Shown here: in pieces, positions 49,318 to 61,565 of the stretch
Numbering within the stretch: position 1 is the stretch's first letter
Layout of the letters: each line of letters opens with the position of its first letter
NCBI GenBank assembly: GCA_947247005.1
Contig: OX365947.1
Coordinates: 2,680,530-2,744,529, forward strand
Length of the DNA: 64,000 nt
DNA from: Spisula solida
Taxonomy: Eukaryota > Mollusca > Bivalvia > Venerida > Mactridae
Direction of reading: 5' to 3'
Program-made: the position numbers and the translations under genes
Notes under the pieces: model-generated
What the model was told of the DNA's origin: nothing
What the model saw: the letters and a program-made list of their open reading frames with translations, nothing else
Databases searched by the model: none

Positions 49318-52300
49318 CTATAAATAAGTACATTAGACATTTAGAATAATGAATTTACTTAACACTTTAAATTCTTTTGTAATCCTGTCCGAGTCAGTTC
49401 GTTACATACAAGGTAAATATCCCATAGTAGCAACGGCGTATAATTATATCATAATAAATGATAGGTAAAATGACAAGAGCCAAACGTAAATATCTTGTAC
49501 AGAGCAATGATATGACTTTCTGTATATGACATTCAACTAGACGATCTAGATATGTCAGACTACATGTATAGTGTCGGCTATCATGCAACCACCAATAAAT
49601 GCAAGAAGTAGTTACTCATGGGCGTAGGAGCGTCTTCAACATTGGGGGGGCCCAAATATTTGGGAAGGGGGGGGGGCGAAAATAAATTTGTTTTAGATAT
49701 GTGGGGGGGGTAACTTTATGTGTTAATAAGCTATGGTGAAAGTTTGTGTTTATTTTCACTAAGGTAAGGTATATGTACTTAGTTGTTTGCTTGTCAAAAT
49801 ACCGGGTAAAAATGAACGCTATCATAAACTAGTATTGTAAGCAGGGGGGTCCGGGGGCATGCTCTCCCGGGAATCTTTTTAAAACATTGGATCAATCTGG
49901 TACGTTCTGAGATAATGTTTTGGTAAGATCAATCAAAATTAAGTCCTTATTTTGTAAATATGTTTTACTAATAGTATTGTAAGCAGGGGGGTCCGGGGGC
50001 ATGCTCTCCCGGGAATCTTTTTAAAACATTGGATCAATCTGGTACGTTCTGAGATAATGTTTTGGTAAGATCAATCAAAATTAAGTCCCTATTTTGTAAA
50101 TATGTTTTACTAATTATTGAACAGATGCCCGAATTTTTAGTGGTTTAGTAAGGGAATTTAACATAGCAATAACAAAGTTTAAAAGCAATATAGGAGCTGG
50201 TGCAAAACCTTATCGTACAATGTATTTCTGTAGTCCTTGTAGCTCTTTTCAACAGTTACGTGATCGGGTGATAACATATCTCATAGATTAAAATCATTTT
50301 GCGAGCGAAGCGAGCACGAAAATTCACATCCTATACTTTTTAACCAAGGATAAAAGGCAAATTACCTTTTACGGGACTATTTTAGGCGAAAAAATATGAA
50401 TATGGTCTGAATTATTGGGGGGGGGGGGCAAATGATATGTTGCCCCCCCCCTGTCCTAACATTGGGGGGCCTGGCCCCCCTGGTCCCCCTTCTCCTACGC
50501 CCATGTTACTGAAGTGGAGAACAGTGTAGCTGATACAGATATTTGATCGAAGATTGAGCCCAAAGGGCTGGAAGCAAAAAACAATAACAGAAATAAAGAG
50601 TTACCGCGTCGCAGGCAAGTGAAGATGTGGACATCTTTATTGGTTAGTTGGACAAAAGCGTTGAACTAGATAAATATAAAAGTTTAACGGTATAACTACC
50701 GTACATGTACATCTAAAATGTAATATACCTCCGGCATCTAGGATCATATATCTCATGCCATCTTTGAACTGTGAAATTGATACTTTTGCTCGATCGACTG
50801 TTTTTTCAGTGGGGAGGTGACGACAATATAGAGACGCAACTTCTGGTTCCAGCGCAATAGTCAGTCTATGGTTCTTGATACCAGCCTATTAATGTGAATA
50901 TAACATTGATATGAACATGGTAATATGCAAATTAAGGAAGGTCACATTGATTCTAGAGTCAAAATACCTCGAGGTAAATTAAGACAAACGTAAAGACATG
51001 CCCATACAGGGAGTGTATTCAAACGCTGTAAACGTATCTTGCCAACGAGAAACACAATCAGTCACCTTATTTGCTGCAACTCGCATGAATTGTTTTGCTG
51101 CATCCGTCCATATAGCAGGTACAGTGAGCACCAAGTGAACGTCATCCAATACCAACGTGCCTGCTATGCCATCATTGCCACTTTTCAGCATGTTGTCAAC
51201 CAAATATTTGATTGACATTGAAAACACAAGCACGGCAGGTAGAGAGTTCCCCATTTCATCTTCAATGGTAATGTTGCGATCTATTTTCTAAAAGTAAACA
51301 TAGAACAGTCTCAGCAATATAAGAACAAAAACAAATGTTATTTAGTAGCATTTAAAACCAAAATGTTTCCGTTAGTACATTAAATAGTTTGAATATGTGT
51401 ACACTCCTCCTTGACTTGAGTTTATATTTTTAATTTGTCAAATTTTATACTAGAACAATGTATAACATTGTGCAAAAGCGCGCTGAGTTTGATACATGTA
51501 AAATGATAAATCGGACAGGAAAGGCAGCACTCAACTCAAACAGCCGAGCACAGAAAACAAAAACACATCACATACCACAATATTACGCAACGCATACTCT
51601 CCAATTGCCTCGCCCGAAACTACATCGTTTCTAGGCTCTGCATTATCGCTAGTATATTAGCGCTATTGCTATTTTTAGACAGGAGAATCCAAAACCAGCG
51701 TACAGCGAGGCAAATTTGATAATGTAAACGGGTTTTTAAATGCATTGCATATAAAACGCTCGTGTGTTTAAAGAATGACTTGTATTATATATTAAAACGC
51801 TCGCACTATCAGTTTATCATATTGCTTGTAGCAAATAATTAAATAATGACCAGTCAATAGAACTATGAAATATTTAAACCTCAGACGTACTCGTTTAAAC
51901 CTTTCAACACGTAGTCTTCATGGTAACTAAACTCTCTGCTATACCTCTCTCTATATATATATATATACAAACAAGTAAACAGCCAATGAAAATGTGTCTC
52001 AGGGTGCGCTGTAGGGAGCGTACGCAACGCAATGCCCAACACAAAACTGAACGCAAAAAAGACTTAAGCACTAAGCCCAAGTCCCAGCTGTCGAAAAGCT
52101 GAATGACCTAGAGGAAATGGGAGTAAATTCGTATTTGAGTATCAGTAATAAATATTATGTTAACAGTCATACTTCCCCCAGCTTTTTATTCAGTGTCATT
52201 TTAAATCTCTTGAAGTAGTAGTACTGTTTGTGGTTGTCTTTTTCCACAAAATCGTTGTACTGGTCTTCAGCCTTATATCCAAAGGCTACAAACTTCTTAT

Positions 52301-52475
52301 CCGGACCAATTAACACGCAAGTTGGTGTCTTTTCAGATTGCATACTTCCGGAGTTCCATACACTGATAGAAGCTTTCGTTGGTTCGGATTGAAAGTCGTG
52401 CAAGAACGAAAATGCCCATCCTGAATATGTCGTCCCAAAATCTATGGCTCCCACAACTAACCGCTTTGATGCAGC
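48269..52475 (-). CDS. HSPA12-like heat shock 70 kDa protein (copy C), exons 2-5, open
   Basis: Minus-strand gene of four recognisable coding exons: 52173-52475, 51066-51287, 50729-50885 and 48269-49317, all with GT-AG borders and matching phases. Together they encode about 576 residues, close to the usual length of invertebrate HSPA12 proteins. Seen in order: the phosphate-1 loop DFGTTYSGWAFSF at the N-terminus, the WVLTVPAIWTDAAKQFM segment, the phosphate-2 motif DAGGGTVDITVHEV across the exon 4/5 junction, and the adenosine motif LMLGGFSESPM. The family consists of cytosolic ATPases of the actin/HSP70 fold without the classical HSP70 substrate-binding domain, and is expanded in bivalves. 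The first exon with the start codon is not identified; exon 2 begins AASKRLVVGAIDFG. No frameshift or stop is seen. Introns carry an 889-bp TIR element and a 428-bp MULE-like element, both outside the splice sites. Expression is not shown by the sequence. Confidence 0.88.
49617..50505. mobile_element. GC-rich-ended TIR element (889 bp), unit C only
   Basis: Ends CATGGGCGTAGGAG and its exact complement, flanked by TTACT at 49612-49616 and 50506-50510. Unit A at about 9130 has the uninterrupted site (GTAGTTACTGAAG). Runs of G or C make internal hairpins near both ends. It contains a 142-bp tandem duplication (49831-49972 and 49973-50114) and the motif GCGAGCGAAGCGAGC. Older relatives lie at about 5460-5730, 29890-30350 and 46240-46730. 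No coding capacity is seen. Confidence 0.8.
49831..50114 (+). repeat. 142-bp tandem duplication
   Basis: Two almost identical copies starting AGTATTGTAAGCAGGGGGGT at 49831 and 49973, inside the 889-bp element. Confidence 0.88.
50729..50885 (-). CDS. HSPA12-like copy C, exon 4
   Basis: A 157-bp exon encoding AGIKNHRLTIALEPEVASLY through QFKDGMRYMILDAG, leaving one base for the split glycine codon of the phosphate-2 motif. The same exon is 157 bp in copy A and 148 bp in copy B, where three codons are missing. Confidence 0.85.
51066..51287 (-). CDS. HSPA12-like copy C, exon 3
   Basis: A 222-bp phase-0 exon (74 codons) from KIDRNITIEDEMGNSLPAVL to AAKQFMRVAANK, with acceptor TTTTAG and donor GTGACT. 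It carries the typical HSPA12 segments VFSMSIKYL and WVLTVPAIWTDAAKQ. The length is identical in copies A and B. Confidence 0.85.
51595..52022. mobile_element. MULE-like non-autonomous element, copy 1 (428 bp)
   Basis: Begins TACTCTCCAATTGCCTCGC and ends GCGCTGTAGGGAGCGTA. The short ends TACTCTCC and TACGCTCC are inverted with one mismatch. The 9-bp CGCAACGCA flanks it (51586-51594, 52023-52031). Nine-base targets suggest the Mutator group. Lies in the intron between exons 3 and 2 of HSPA12 copy C. Confidence 0.78.
52173..52475 (-). CDS. HSPA12-like copy C, exon 2 (nucleotide-binding loop)
   Basis: A 303-bp exon of 101 codons, entered in phase 0 from a TTTACAG acceptor and left at a GAA/GTATGA donor. 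It encodes the ATP phosphate-1 loop DFGTTYSG and ends in YYYFKRFKMTLNKKLGE. The methionine near 52454 lies within an intact upstream reading frame (AASKRLVV), so it is not the likely start. The 150 bp downstream are followed by a MULE-like insertion in the intron. Confidence 0.85.
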
Positions 52476-52627
52476 CTGTAAATGAAGAACATATTTTGTG
52501 TAACTTCTGTTTGTATTTTATGTGGAAACATAATACTGTTCCCTCTGTTATCTGGATATAATATTTTGAACATGCATACACATTCATATAATGCACAGAC
52601 TTAAATTAGCAATGTACATGTAGCCAC

Positions 52628-52764
<137 letters not shown>

Positions 52765-52967
52765 GTCAACATACCAATTTTAGTACGATTTACGACAAAA
52801 GAGATTATTTTACGTTCGAAACTGTAAATTACCCACACTTGGGCGGAGATGTTCCACATGCAACTTCTTATGGTGTAAATACTATTCTCAATTAATCCGT
52901 TTTGCAAGAACTTGTTCTCGGGTGAAAAACGTAAAACCTTTTCTGCAGTAGAGGATATGTTTAGGAA

Positions 52968-53226
52968 AATGAGAGGGGGAATCATTATCTCCATTTTTGT
53001 TCTCTATGTATCTTAATGACATTTAGGAATATTTCTTGTTGAAATGGTTTAAATGTATAGACTTAGGAGTTTTAAAAATAGCTCTACTTTTGTATGCGGA
53101 TGACGTTGTTGTTATGTCTGTAACAGAGGAAGGATTACATAAAGGATTATTACTTTTGGAAGAATATTGTGATAGAAAACCATCAGTACTAAGACTAAAC
53201 TCATGCTTATTTAAATCAAAGCACTG
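52968..53226 (+). pseudogene. LINE reverse transcriptase fragment
   Basis: One frame reads GESLSPFLFSMYLNDI, stop, EYFLLKWFKCIDLG, then IALLLYADDVVVMSVTEEGL and LLLEEYCDR. This is the catalytic block of a non-LTR reverse transcriptase with the YADD box. A stop lies near 53027 and the frame ends at 53226. It is a different family from the LINE at 16.3-22.6 kb. No ends are visible. Confidence 0.75.
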
Positions 53227-53347
53227 AGAGTGCTGATGGGAGGCGATCTGGTTGCTGCTACTGAAGCTTAAACCGACTTTACTCGTTTAATTTTCGTTTT
53301 CTTACTGCCGTTCTTGTCTTGAATGTCAAAATAGGCATATGTGACTA

Positions 53348-53851
53348 TACTCTCCAATTGCCTCGCCCGAAACTACATCGTTTCTAGGCTCTGCACTATT
53401 GCTAGTGTGTTTGCGCTATTGCTATTTTAGACAGGAGAATCCAAAACTAGCGTACAGCGAGGCAAATTGATAATGTAAACGGGGTTTAAATGCATTGTAT
53501 ATAAAACGCTCGTGTGTTAAAAGAATGACTTGTATTATATATTAAAACTCTCGCACTATCTGTTTATCACATTGATAATAACAAATAAATAATGACCAGT
53601 TGATAGAACCATGAAATATTTAAACCTCAGACAGAGTGTGTGTGTACTCGTTTAAACCCTTCATGGTCACCACTAAACTCTCTGCTATACCTCTCTCTCT
53701 ATACATACAAGTACACTTTCATCAACCAATGAAAATGTGTATCAGGATTCACAGCAGTTTTGTAAAGGTCAAATATCAAAATATTCTAGTATTTTAAGCA
53801 GCGTATGAATGGTAACGGTTAAGTGGAAATCAAAGCGCTGTAGTGAGCGTA
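53348..53851. mobile_element. MULE-like non-autonomous element, copy 2 (504 bp)
   Basis: Same ends as the copy at 51595-52022, flanked by a different 9-bp target, ATGTGACTA (53339-53347, 53852-53860). Two independent insertions confirm the ends. It carries about 75 extra bases near the right end. Confidence 0.8.
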
Positions 53852-53860
53852 ATGTGACTA

Positions 53861-55489
53861 TATAGGAATGTTGGATATCTAAATAATTGTAAAAAGGGGC
53901 ATATTAATTTATATGTAATACGTGTATTGAATGCGTATATCAAAAGTGGCTTTAAAATAATACTACGCGCCTATTTATCAGATTCTACAGTACCGTCTTG
54001 TAATCACTTCCCTCACAGCGTGGGTCATATCTAGAAAGCGGCTAGTATAGCCACACCATATGATTGCATAACAGTACTTTGCAAACGATACGATTCATTT
54101 ATACAACCATCAAGTGACCCTGGTCTGATGTTTCTAAAAATAGCTATACAGCTGGGACATTTGATGAACAAGTCATTTTCATATTACGAAATTAGTCCGA
54201 TATCGGCGGAGTGATTATCTGCAAAAATATCGATTTAACGAACAGTTTCACAATAATTGTTGATCTTAGAATAAACAAATGTTGCTGATTAAGTTAAATC
54301 AGTTTAAAAATTTGGAGAAACATATGTAGCAGTATTGGTAATGTTGACAGTTTCTGGAACTACTTGAATGCGGATTCACATAGCAGCCTAAAGACGGTTC
54401 AGGTTGCATTAAGAAATGGGGAATGGTAGTATAGAGAGGCTTACGCCTCACAAAAAGGAGGTAGACTCAGGCAACATTTGAATTTTGAATATAATTTAAA
54501 TCTGGATATTGTTAGTTTACTAAAGAATTGAATAGACATTTTCTGCATTTCATCGGTGTATGAACTGTTAATCATAACCACGCCTTATTTTAATATTACC
54601 CATAGGCGTTTATGTAAAGGTTATGAAAAAAGTTCGTCATTTTGATGTTCGGCGACATGACTTCATTAGTATATTTTGAATGTTAAAGTAATTCAAACAT
54701 AATTATAAAAAACAATCGTCATAATCAGAACTGAATTACTGCATATTTTGATATCGTTTTAGTTGTTCGAAGAACGACTAGTTTTAACACACGTTTCAAC
54801 AATCGTACCAGGTTTTTACGACCTGAATCACTTTCCTCCCTACGTCGCCAAAAGACGACGACACCTTATCGAAAGTAAACCGGTCAGCTAGCAATTGCGT
54901 AACTTCAGTCGGTGCAGAGGAAGCATGTAAACCGGCCATGCAAAATAGTTCATCAATTTCATCAATTTTAGCATATATACTATAGAGCTTCTTATTTACA
55001 AAAGAATTACCACTTTTAACTGCCTTGTGTTCTTTTTTCGTCTCCATGAAATGTCACGTAATCATATAATGTGGTACTGACCCAGTATTTCTAATTATAT
55101 CGAGACCATGGTTCCATTGCATAATCAGTCTAGCTACTCTACGACAAGAGGTACGCGGAAAATCCATAACACTGAGTACCACTCTATATAACCTGTTACA
55201 TATAGTTGATTAGGTTAGGTTAGATTAATCGGACGGCAATCCGATTAAACACCATCTGAAATATTTGGACTAATAAATTTGAACATACACCGCAATTAAT
55301 TCAATCAGCATTCAAACTGCAGAAAAGCACATCCTTAACAATACTAGTACATTATCTGGTTGCAGAAAACTATTTGACTTGTACTTCTCTGCATGCATTT
55401 ATTTCAATCGTGAAAGCTCGGACATTTCCGTTTGTCTCCGGTAAATATTACAATGCTTAAAGGCCGAGGTGATCAGTGTGGCATTCATT
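53861..55489. other. Mostly non-coding right flank
   Basis: No repeat family ends seen apart from the small unassigned frame at 54796-55047. Confidence 0.5.
54796..55047 (-). CDS. Small unassigned open reading frame (83 codons)
   Basis: Begins METKKEHKAVKSGNSF and ends VIQVVKTWYDC. It is charged and less AT-rich than the surroundings, with a plausible protein-like composition but no motif I recognise. No upstream exon or promoter is identified. It could be an exon of an unseen gene, a relic of a mobile element, or chance. Confidence 0.25.
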   Translation of the reverse strand: METKKEHKAVKSGNSFVNKKLYSIYAKIDEIDELFCMAGLHASSAPTEVTQLLADRFTFDKVSSSFGDVGRKVIQVVKTWYDC

Positions 55490-57170
55490 TGAACAACTTT
55501 AGGGCTTTCAGCCATTTGATTTATGATTCTACTACCGGTCACTGTGGCCTTTTTGTTAGGGGGCATTACATGGCGGGAAACATTTATTTACACTGTCCTG
55601 TTCTATAAGGTTGTCTATTGGGTAAGTGTGAGTATTAGTGTACTGTAAAACGTTTAAGCCCCCAGTGGCATGTGTCACTGTCCGTACCAAGGCGGAAGCC
55701 CCTTAGTCAACCTTCCTCTGTGTATGTATAGTCCACTTTATAGTATAATTAGAAAAAATACAAAAATGGTTGGCCATTGTGCCTTTATGTTAAACTTTAT
55801 TAATTTTGTATGTGCCATTCTGCAAATTCGTTGTCCAGCACAAGGCTGCTTCGTATCTTTCAAAATTGCATATACTCAGTGTCTGTTGTGGGTTGTCTTT
55901 GTGGTGCGTGTGTTGTCCGGTTGTTAATTTCTTACCAACTGGCTCTTGTTCCGTTTTAGTTTGACTGACTTAAGCAGCAGACTTTCAGGATTGGATGCCC
56001 GGTTTTGTATTACATGGTCCTGTGCTAGTTTTTTGTGTTGGGCATGTTCCGCGCCTTTTCGAGTGAAGTTGTATATTATCTGTGCCTTTTTGTTCTCGCG
56101 TGTCCTGCGGTTTCTGTTGGGCGGTGCTACTTCCGGTAGTTTCGTATTTTGTTTAATTATTATAATATGGGTTTGTATCTGGATTTGAGCGCCGGTTCCG
56201 TTTACAGTGAAGTTTTTCAATCTTAAATAATCAGTAATATGTCATCATTTCTCAGTATTTTTTGACCGGGGCCAAAAGTTATATGGAGCTAGGAGTTATT
56301 TATTCGTATTTGCCGGTTGTCCTCTTACTATTTCGTCCCCGCGATTCGTATCCTACCTGGTTCGTTCATGAGTCTATGTACAGCTGTGGAGTTATGGATG
56401 TAGTGTTCTGTCCCCTGAGGTCATTTAATGTAGTTTTAAGTCCCCTACCGGTTTTTGACCGGATAGGACTATTGGTTTGCCATCAGTCCGTCAGTTTTGG
56501 TTCTGACGAGAATTGTGGTTGCTATGGCAACAGACACATTGAAAATAGCTTTAAACCGGTAGGGGACTTCTGTATTGCTTGCAATTCTTAATGACTTGTT
56601 CACTACGTCATATCTCGATTTGTTCAATTACGTCAAACTGGGTCACTCGTCTTAAGGTTTTCAGATTTTTTGTTGCTGAAATCGGGCATTTCAACGTTTT
56701 AATACTGTTACTTAACTTTTGAGACTAAAGGCTGCTAAAACTATGTAGTTCAGCAGTTTTACTGTTGTAACTAGGTCATTCAGCGTAGGCTTTCTGCCTT
56801 TTGTTTGCTGAATCTTTTCTATTCAGCTTTTAAACAATGAGACAAGGGGCGTTTAATTTTCTTGGTCGGTAGTGTGTTGGGCCCTTCTTCGTTTTAAGAT
56901 TTCTTACAGCTAAAGCGGGGCATTATAGTTATACATGTATAATATTATATATTTTGCTGTGGAAACTGGGTCATTCAGCTAGTTACAATTTATTGTACTT
57001 TTCGATAGCTTGGACTTGGGCGGATCTTCGCTTGTTTAGTTGGGCATTGTGTCTTTATGTGTTTATGTTTCCTGTGCTCGGTTGGTTCAGTTGGGCATTG
57101 TGCTTTGTGTGTTTTAATGTTTCTGTGCTAGGCTGGTTAAGTTGAGTGCTGCCTTCCCTGTCTGACTTAA
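55490..57170. other. T/G-rich unassigned stretch
   Basis: The plus strand is unusually rich in T and G, with a two-copy repeat of about 63 bases near 57035-57140 (AGTTGGGCATTGTG). Short open frames of 80-109 codons follow this composition and carry no motif. It may be part of a retroelement non-coding region, but no long terminal repeat pair is visible. Confidence 0.35.
56437..56570. repeat. Hairpin-forming inverted repeat
   Basis: AAGTCCCCTACCGGTTT near 56438 and its complement AAACCGGTAGGGGACTT near 56552 enclose about 95 bases. Could be a small MITE or part of a larger repeat. Confidence 0.65.
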
Positions 57171-58719
57171 TATAATCTTTTTTAATATGATTAAACAATA
57201 GTTTACATTCATGGCATTAATACTGCCCAATATTCAACATTACCTTCGTAATCAGTATACCAAATCATACTGATTTACCAAGTATCAATCGAATACAGGA
57301 TTGCATTGTTAACAACATGGCCGCCATTACGTCTCGTAATAGGGAACGTAATTCAGACTGAGAATGATCCAAATCGGAGTAGAACTTCTTTTATTGTGCA
57401 TAGTGGTAAGTTTGGAAATTTGATATTGACGCACTGCCAATTCGGATAGGCTGAATAAAATTGGTATGAATACTAATGCCTTTGAGCTGCGTCACAGACC
57501 AAGAACCATGTAATTGCGCTGCAGTTTTCAAAAACATCATCGGAGTATAAGCCAGCATGTCGCTGGCTTAGAATAAGAACGTCGTAAGTACGAAAACGCT
57601 ATTTTTAGAAAAAACGGTGTGTAAACTACTCATTACTTATGACAAACAAGCTTTTTCAACTTCAGTTTGGTCAACATGACCTGTTTTGATTTTCATGACA
57701 ATAGACTCATATGAAGCGCCTTGTGATGCAGATTTCAGATATGTATGTGTACAATAACGTCGTAAGAACCACATCTCATTCTAAGCCAACGATATGTAGT
57801 TGCGCTTAGGTATTTAGATTCAGAATAATTAGCAGTGTTATGGCCCTTTGCACTGTCAAATTGCAAATGGGGACCCCGTGTCATAGAATAGAATAGAATA
57901 TAATTTATTTGCATATTCAGTCCTGAAAAGGACTTTTTACAAAGCAACAATAATACAAACTACATAAATAGCATGGTGATATATGACGGGAAAGTATGCG
58001 ATATGATATTATACCAAATTAGAAAAATCTTTTATATATGTAACCGAGGTATATATGTATGAGACGAATTTAGGCCCGGATTCGGGAGAGACGGTATTTT
58101 TTAGAAAATTTATAGTTTATGTACTGATATTATATGTTAAGTATGGCACAACCGCTCTTATTATCCGAGAGATTGTACATTACATACATATGGACGCATT
58201 TCTAGTAAATTGATAAAATGGTTGATTGAGGCTTAGAAACAAAATGATTGCTTCATTTCGGGTGGCCGTTCATAAACACACGTTTGACTGTATTGCAAAC
58301 CGAATCAAACTTATGACTAAAATATGACTAAATAAATATTTAATTAATTAAACTGAACTCCATACATGTATTTTAAAGTATGATGGTGTACGTCTAGTTA
58401 AACATCTACAAATCAACCTTAGTTGATATACTAGAAGTGGTTTCCATTATATCAAGATAACATTGTTTTGTTTTATGTCGTTTCTTTGAAAAGTATCAGT
58501 ACAATAAATAACTGATCTAATTGGGACTTGGCAAATTCACAGATTTGCATAAAATTTGTTAAGCTTTGTATGAATTGAATATTCGATACTAACTTCGTAC
58601 ATTGATTTTATAACTGGGGGATTTCCCCTCAGTATTGCATTTACATACCCATTTCAAAGTCCCTAAGATTTTAACCATTTTTAAGAACAGTTTGTCCCTA
58701 GCAATTGCATTACTTTTAG
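57171..58719. other. Non-coding, nothing firm
   Basis: AT-rich. A short AGAAT tandem lies at about 57884-57900 and no gene or element end is recognised. Confidence 0.5.
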
Positions 58720-59690
58720 CTCCATTATTCGTAGAATAAGGGGAGCTATGGCAGTCACCCGAGCGTCGGCGTCAGCGTTGGCGTCGGCGTAACACTTTTG
58801 TTAAAGTTTAGGTACAGGTTTTTTAACCTCTTATATTCTCTAAGACCTTTGAGATATTGCGTTCATACTTTGCATACTTGTTCGCCATCATGTCCCCAAC
58901 CCATATGCAGGAAAAGGTAACTCTATACTTAGTGCATTAGTGCAAATGTTAAAGTTTAGGTAAAGTTTTTTCAACCTCTAATATCTTCATAGTGCATTGA
59001 CATATTGCTTTGATACTTTGCATACTTGTTCACCATCATGACCCCAACCCATACACAGGGGTGGGTAACTCTATTAAGCATTGTGGTGAAATTGTGCCCC
59101 CTTTTTCAACTTAGTGCAAATGTTAAAGTTTAGGTACAGGTTTTTTCACCTCTAATATTTTCAATGGGCATTCATATATTGCTATGCATACTTGTTCTCC
59201 ATCATGACCCCAACCCCTACACAGGGGTAAGTAACTCTATCAAGCATTTTGTTGAAATTATGCCCCCTTTTGGACTTGGAAATGCAAATGTTAAAGTTTA
59301 GGTTCAGGTTTTTAACCTCTTATAATGTTCAAAGTGCATTGATATGTTGCTTTGATACTTTTCATACTTGTTCACCATCATAACACCAACCCCTACACAG
59401 GAGAAGATAATATTTAGCATTTTGTTGAAATAATGCCCCCTTTTGGACAAAGAAATGCTTATTTGTTTACCTTCATGACCAAGAGGACCTACACATTAGT
59501 AGGTAATGGTCCTGCATAATTTGTCCAAATTATCCCCCTTTTTCGACTTAGAAGCCCCAACCTCTACACAACAGAGGGTAATGCTGCTGTTATGAAGCAT
59601 TTGTTTTGAATTTATAATGATTGTACTATCCCAGCATGGCGCTGCGAATAGTGAAGCGCGCTGTTCGTGGACAGCTCTTGTTTGTTACAG
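58720..59690 (+). repeat. Tandem-repeat element (about 160-170-bp units)
   Basis: Opens with a GC-rich block (GAGCGTCGGCGTCAGCGTTG) and then repeats GTTAAAGTTTAGGTACAGGT at about 58800, 58948, 59120 and 59290, each followed by TACTTGTTC.CCATCATGAC and ACCCCAACCC. It closes with GCGCTGCGAATAGTGAAGCG. Similar segments are common in mollusc genomes (general knowledge). The class is not established. Confidence 0.65.
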
Positions 59691-60994
59691 AATACAATAT
59701 ACATAGTTTCAATCGGCTTCGGTTTTCTTTCCCATAATTCTGTTTCCCACATAATTATAGTGGGGGACACATTATCATATTTGTGCTGGACATTTTTCTG
59801 TCATAATGGGTGGATGTTTCTCTAAAAGTTTGTTGGCTTCGATATCTTTGTGAGTGGCAAATTGACATGTTCGTGTCACATTAGTTTGTCCACTCGTTTA
59901 ATTAAACTCGTTTGTAATGAGCACTCATGAAAGATCCTTTATTTATAATATTGAATAATTTTATTTAAATAAAAACAATGCTCAAATAAGTTGTACATAA
60001 ACATAATAAATCAAACTACCATGACTACGTCTGTCTGTCCGCCCGATCTCAATCGCCAAATGATTGTGTTACTAATACCACAGTGTATATAAACGAGTCA
60101 ACTTCCGGTTAGCGTAATAAGTCAAACACGGTGAATTGTATAGACCCCCAATAAGTCACACAGTGGCCGGAAATCACAGATGTTTTGCTCGAAATAAGTC
60201 ATACAAGCTGAATTGTATAGTCTCCCAATAAGTAATAAAGTGATTATGTGCATACCCTGTGATTACATATTTAGGCATGGAATCAAAATATTTAGTTAAT
60301 TTCTAAATATAATTCCCTGTACACCTTGATTAATTGATTATCACGAGTTCAACAAATCTTCTTTGTCTTTTTCGGTCATAGTACAAATTACAGGAGCGGT
60401 ACGCCTCGATAATTGTATTAATGAGATAAAAAAACGTAAAACTTCTACGAGGTCGGTTACATCGTGTATAATTTACTTCCGCCATGTTTGAATGCATAGA
60501 CCTATAAGTTATAGAAAGAGAACGCAAACGCGAGGTTGTCTTATTTTGTCGAGGGCGTAATCAACCAAGCGTTAAGTGTTTCTTTCTGACTTATATCATT
60601 GGCTGTCACTTTGTAAACATAAGGCGTGGCCAAACTTTTACAATGCTGACCGATTAACATGCCCAATGAAAATCAATAGCACGGTGTTGTGATTTTAAAG
60701 TACAACTCGACCACGAAAATCGATAGAGGTCACGTTGACCGAAGTAAAGTACAATGAAGTTGTATGTATACAGTGCAGGATAATATTATCCTGCACTGTA
60801 GTAATTGCACTCATTCCTTTGAAAATTAAGACACACCCCATCAATTATCATCGGATTTAGCCACACCGCCTCAGTTAACATCAATGTAAATTGATCACTC
60901 GAGTGCAGTTACATAAACGAGTTGCATAAAATAATAAAATACGAAGCTCTGTGATGATTCGACGACGTCACATTCAAAACCTCAGGTGTGGCAC
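59691..60994. other. Non-coding DNA with a dispersed repeat
   Basis: Apart from the repeat at 60050-60250 there is a small palindrome near 60770-60800 (CAGTGCAGGATAATATTATC then CTGCACTG). Nothing else supported. Confidence 0.5.
60050..60250. repeat. Dispersed repeat also present in units B and C
   Basis: ACGAGTCAACTTCCGGTTAG onward matches about 27395-27545 and 45395-45545 (CTCGCAATAAGTCATACAAG and CAATAAT/GTCATAC segments). Degenerate; no ends defined. Confidence 0.6.
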
Positions 60995-61565
60995 GGAGAA
61001 TTTGACGTGATCCTGACCTTTATGTATGAATTTATTGCAAGGTTCTTGCGATAAATATATAAATTTCCCAGAGCAAATTGTGCAATATCGGTTACTGTAA
61101 AATCATTTAATTTCGTTGGGATGAAATTTCGTGGTTTTTGTGAAAAAGACCATTTCGTGGGGACGTAAATTCGTGGATTTCGTATTTCAGCAAAAAAAAA
61201 ATCGGGTGAAAATCTGCACTAATCCTAGACTCATATACTGGAAAAACGAACTCTGTACAAAAATGGCGGCCGTGGTAAATTTGCACTTTGTCAATTTACA
61301 TATTGATTAGTTGGTAAAATTATTCGTTGGGATTAGATTTCGTGGTTGAGGTCATCCACGAAATCCACGAAATTTAATCCCCCACGAATATTAATGATTT
61401 TACAGTATTTAGATTTGTGTTGGTGTTACACCTCGAGCGTCTTCGTGATATTCCCCGCTCATGAAAACATACTCGTAACCGGGGTTATAAATAAAGATAA
61501 TAAATCAGCTGTGAAAATTATGCTTATAGAAGTTCGACAGTCGTGTCAAATTCTCCGGACTATAC
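60995..61565. mobile_element. Third MITE copy, interrupted, running into the satellite
   Basis: GGAGAATTTGACGTGATCCT near 61010 to TCAAATTCTCCGGACTATAC near 61565, with the TA-flanked 311-bp MITE inserted in the middle. Its right end is the first monomer of the satellite array. Confidence 0.72.
61095..61405. mobile_element. TA-flanked MITE (311 bp)
   Basis: Ends CTGTAAAATCATTTAATTTC and, inverted, CTGTAAAATCATTAATATTC, flanked by TA (61093-61094, 61406-61407). Internal TTCGTGG/CCACGAA palindromes. It interrupts the dispersed MITE copy at about 61.00-61.56 kb, whose relatives at 2.0 and 44.4 kb lack it. Ends of this kind are widespread in mollusc genomes (from general knowledge). Confidence 0.83.

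Noticed and set aside
55490..57170. Retroviral or LTR-retrotransposon remnant
   Set aside because: No pair of long terminal repeats, primer site or polymerase motif could be found; only the T/G bias and a hairpin.
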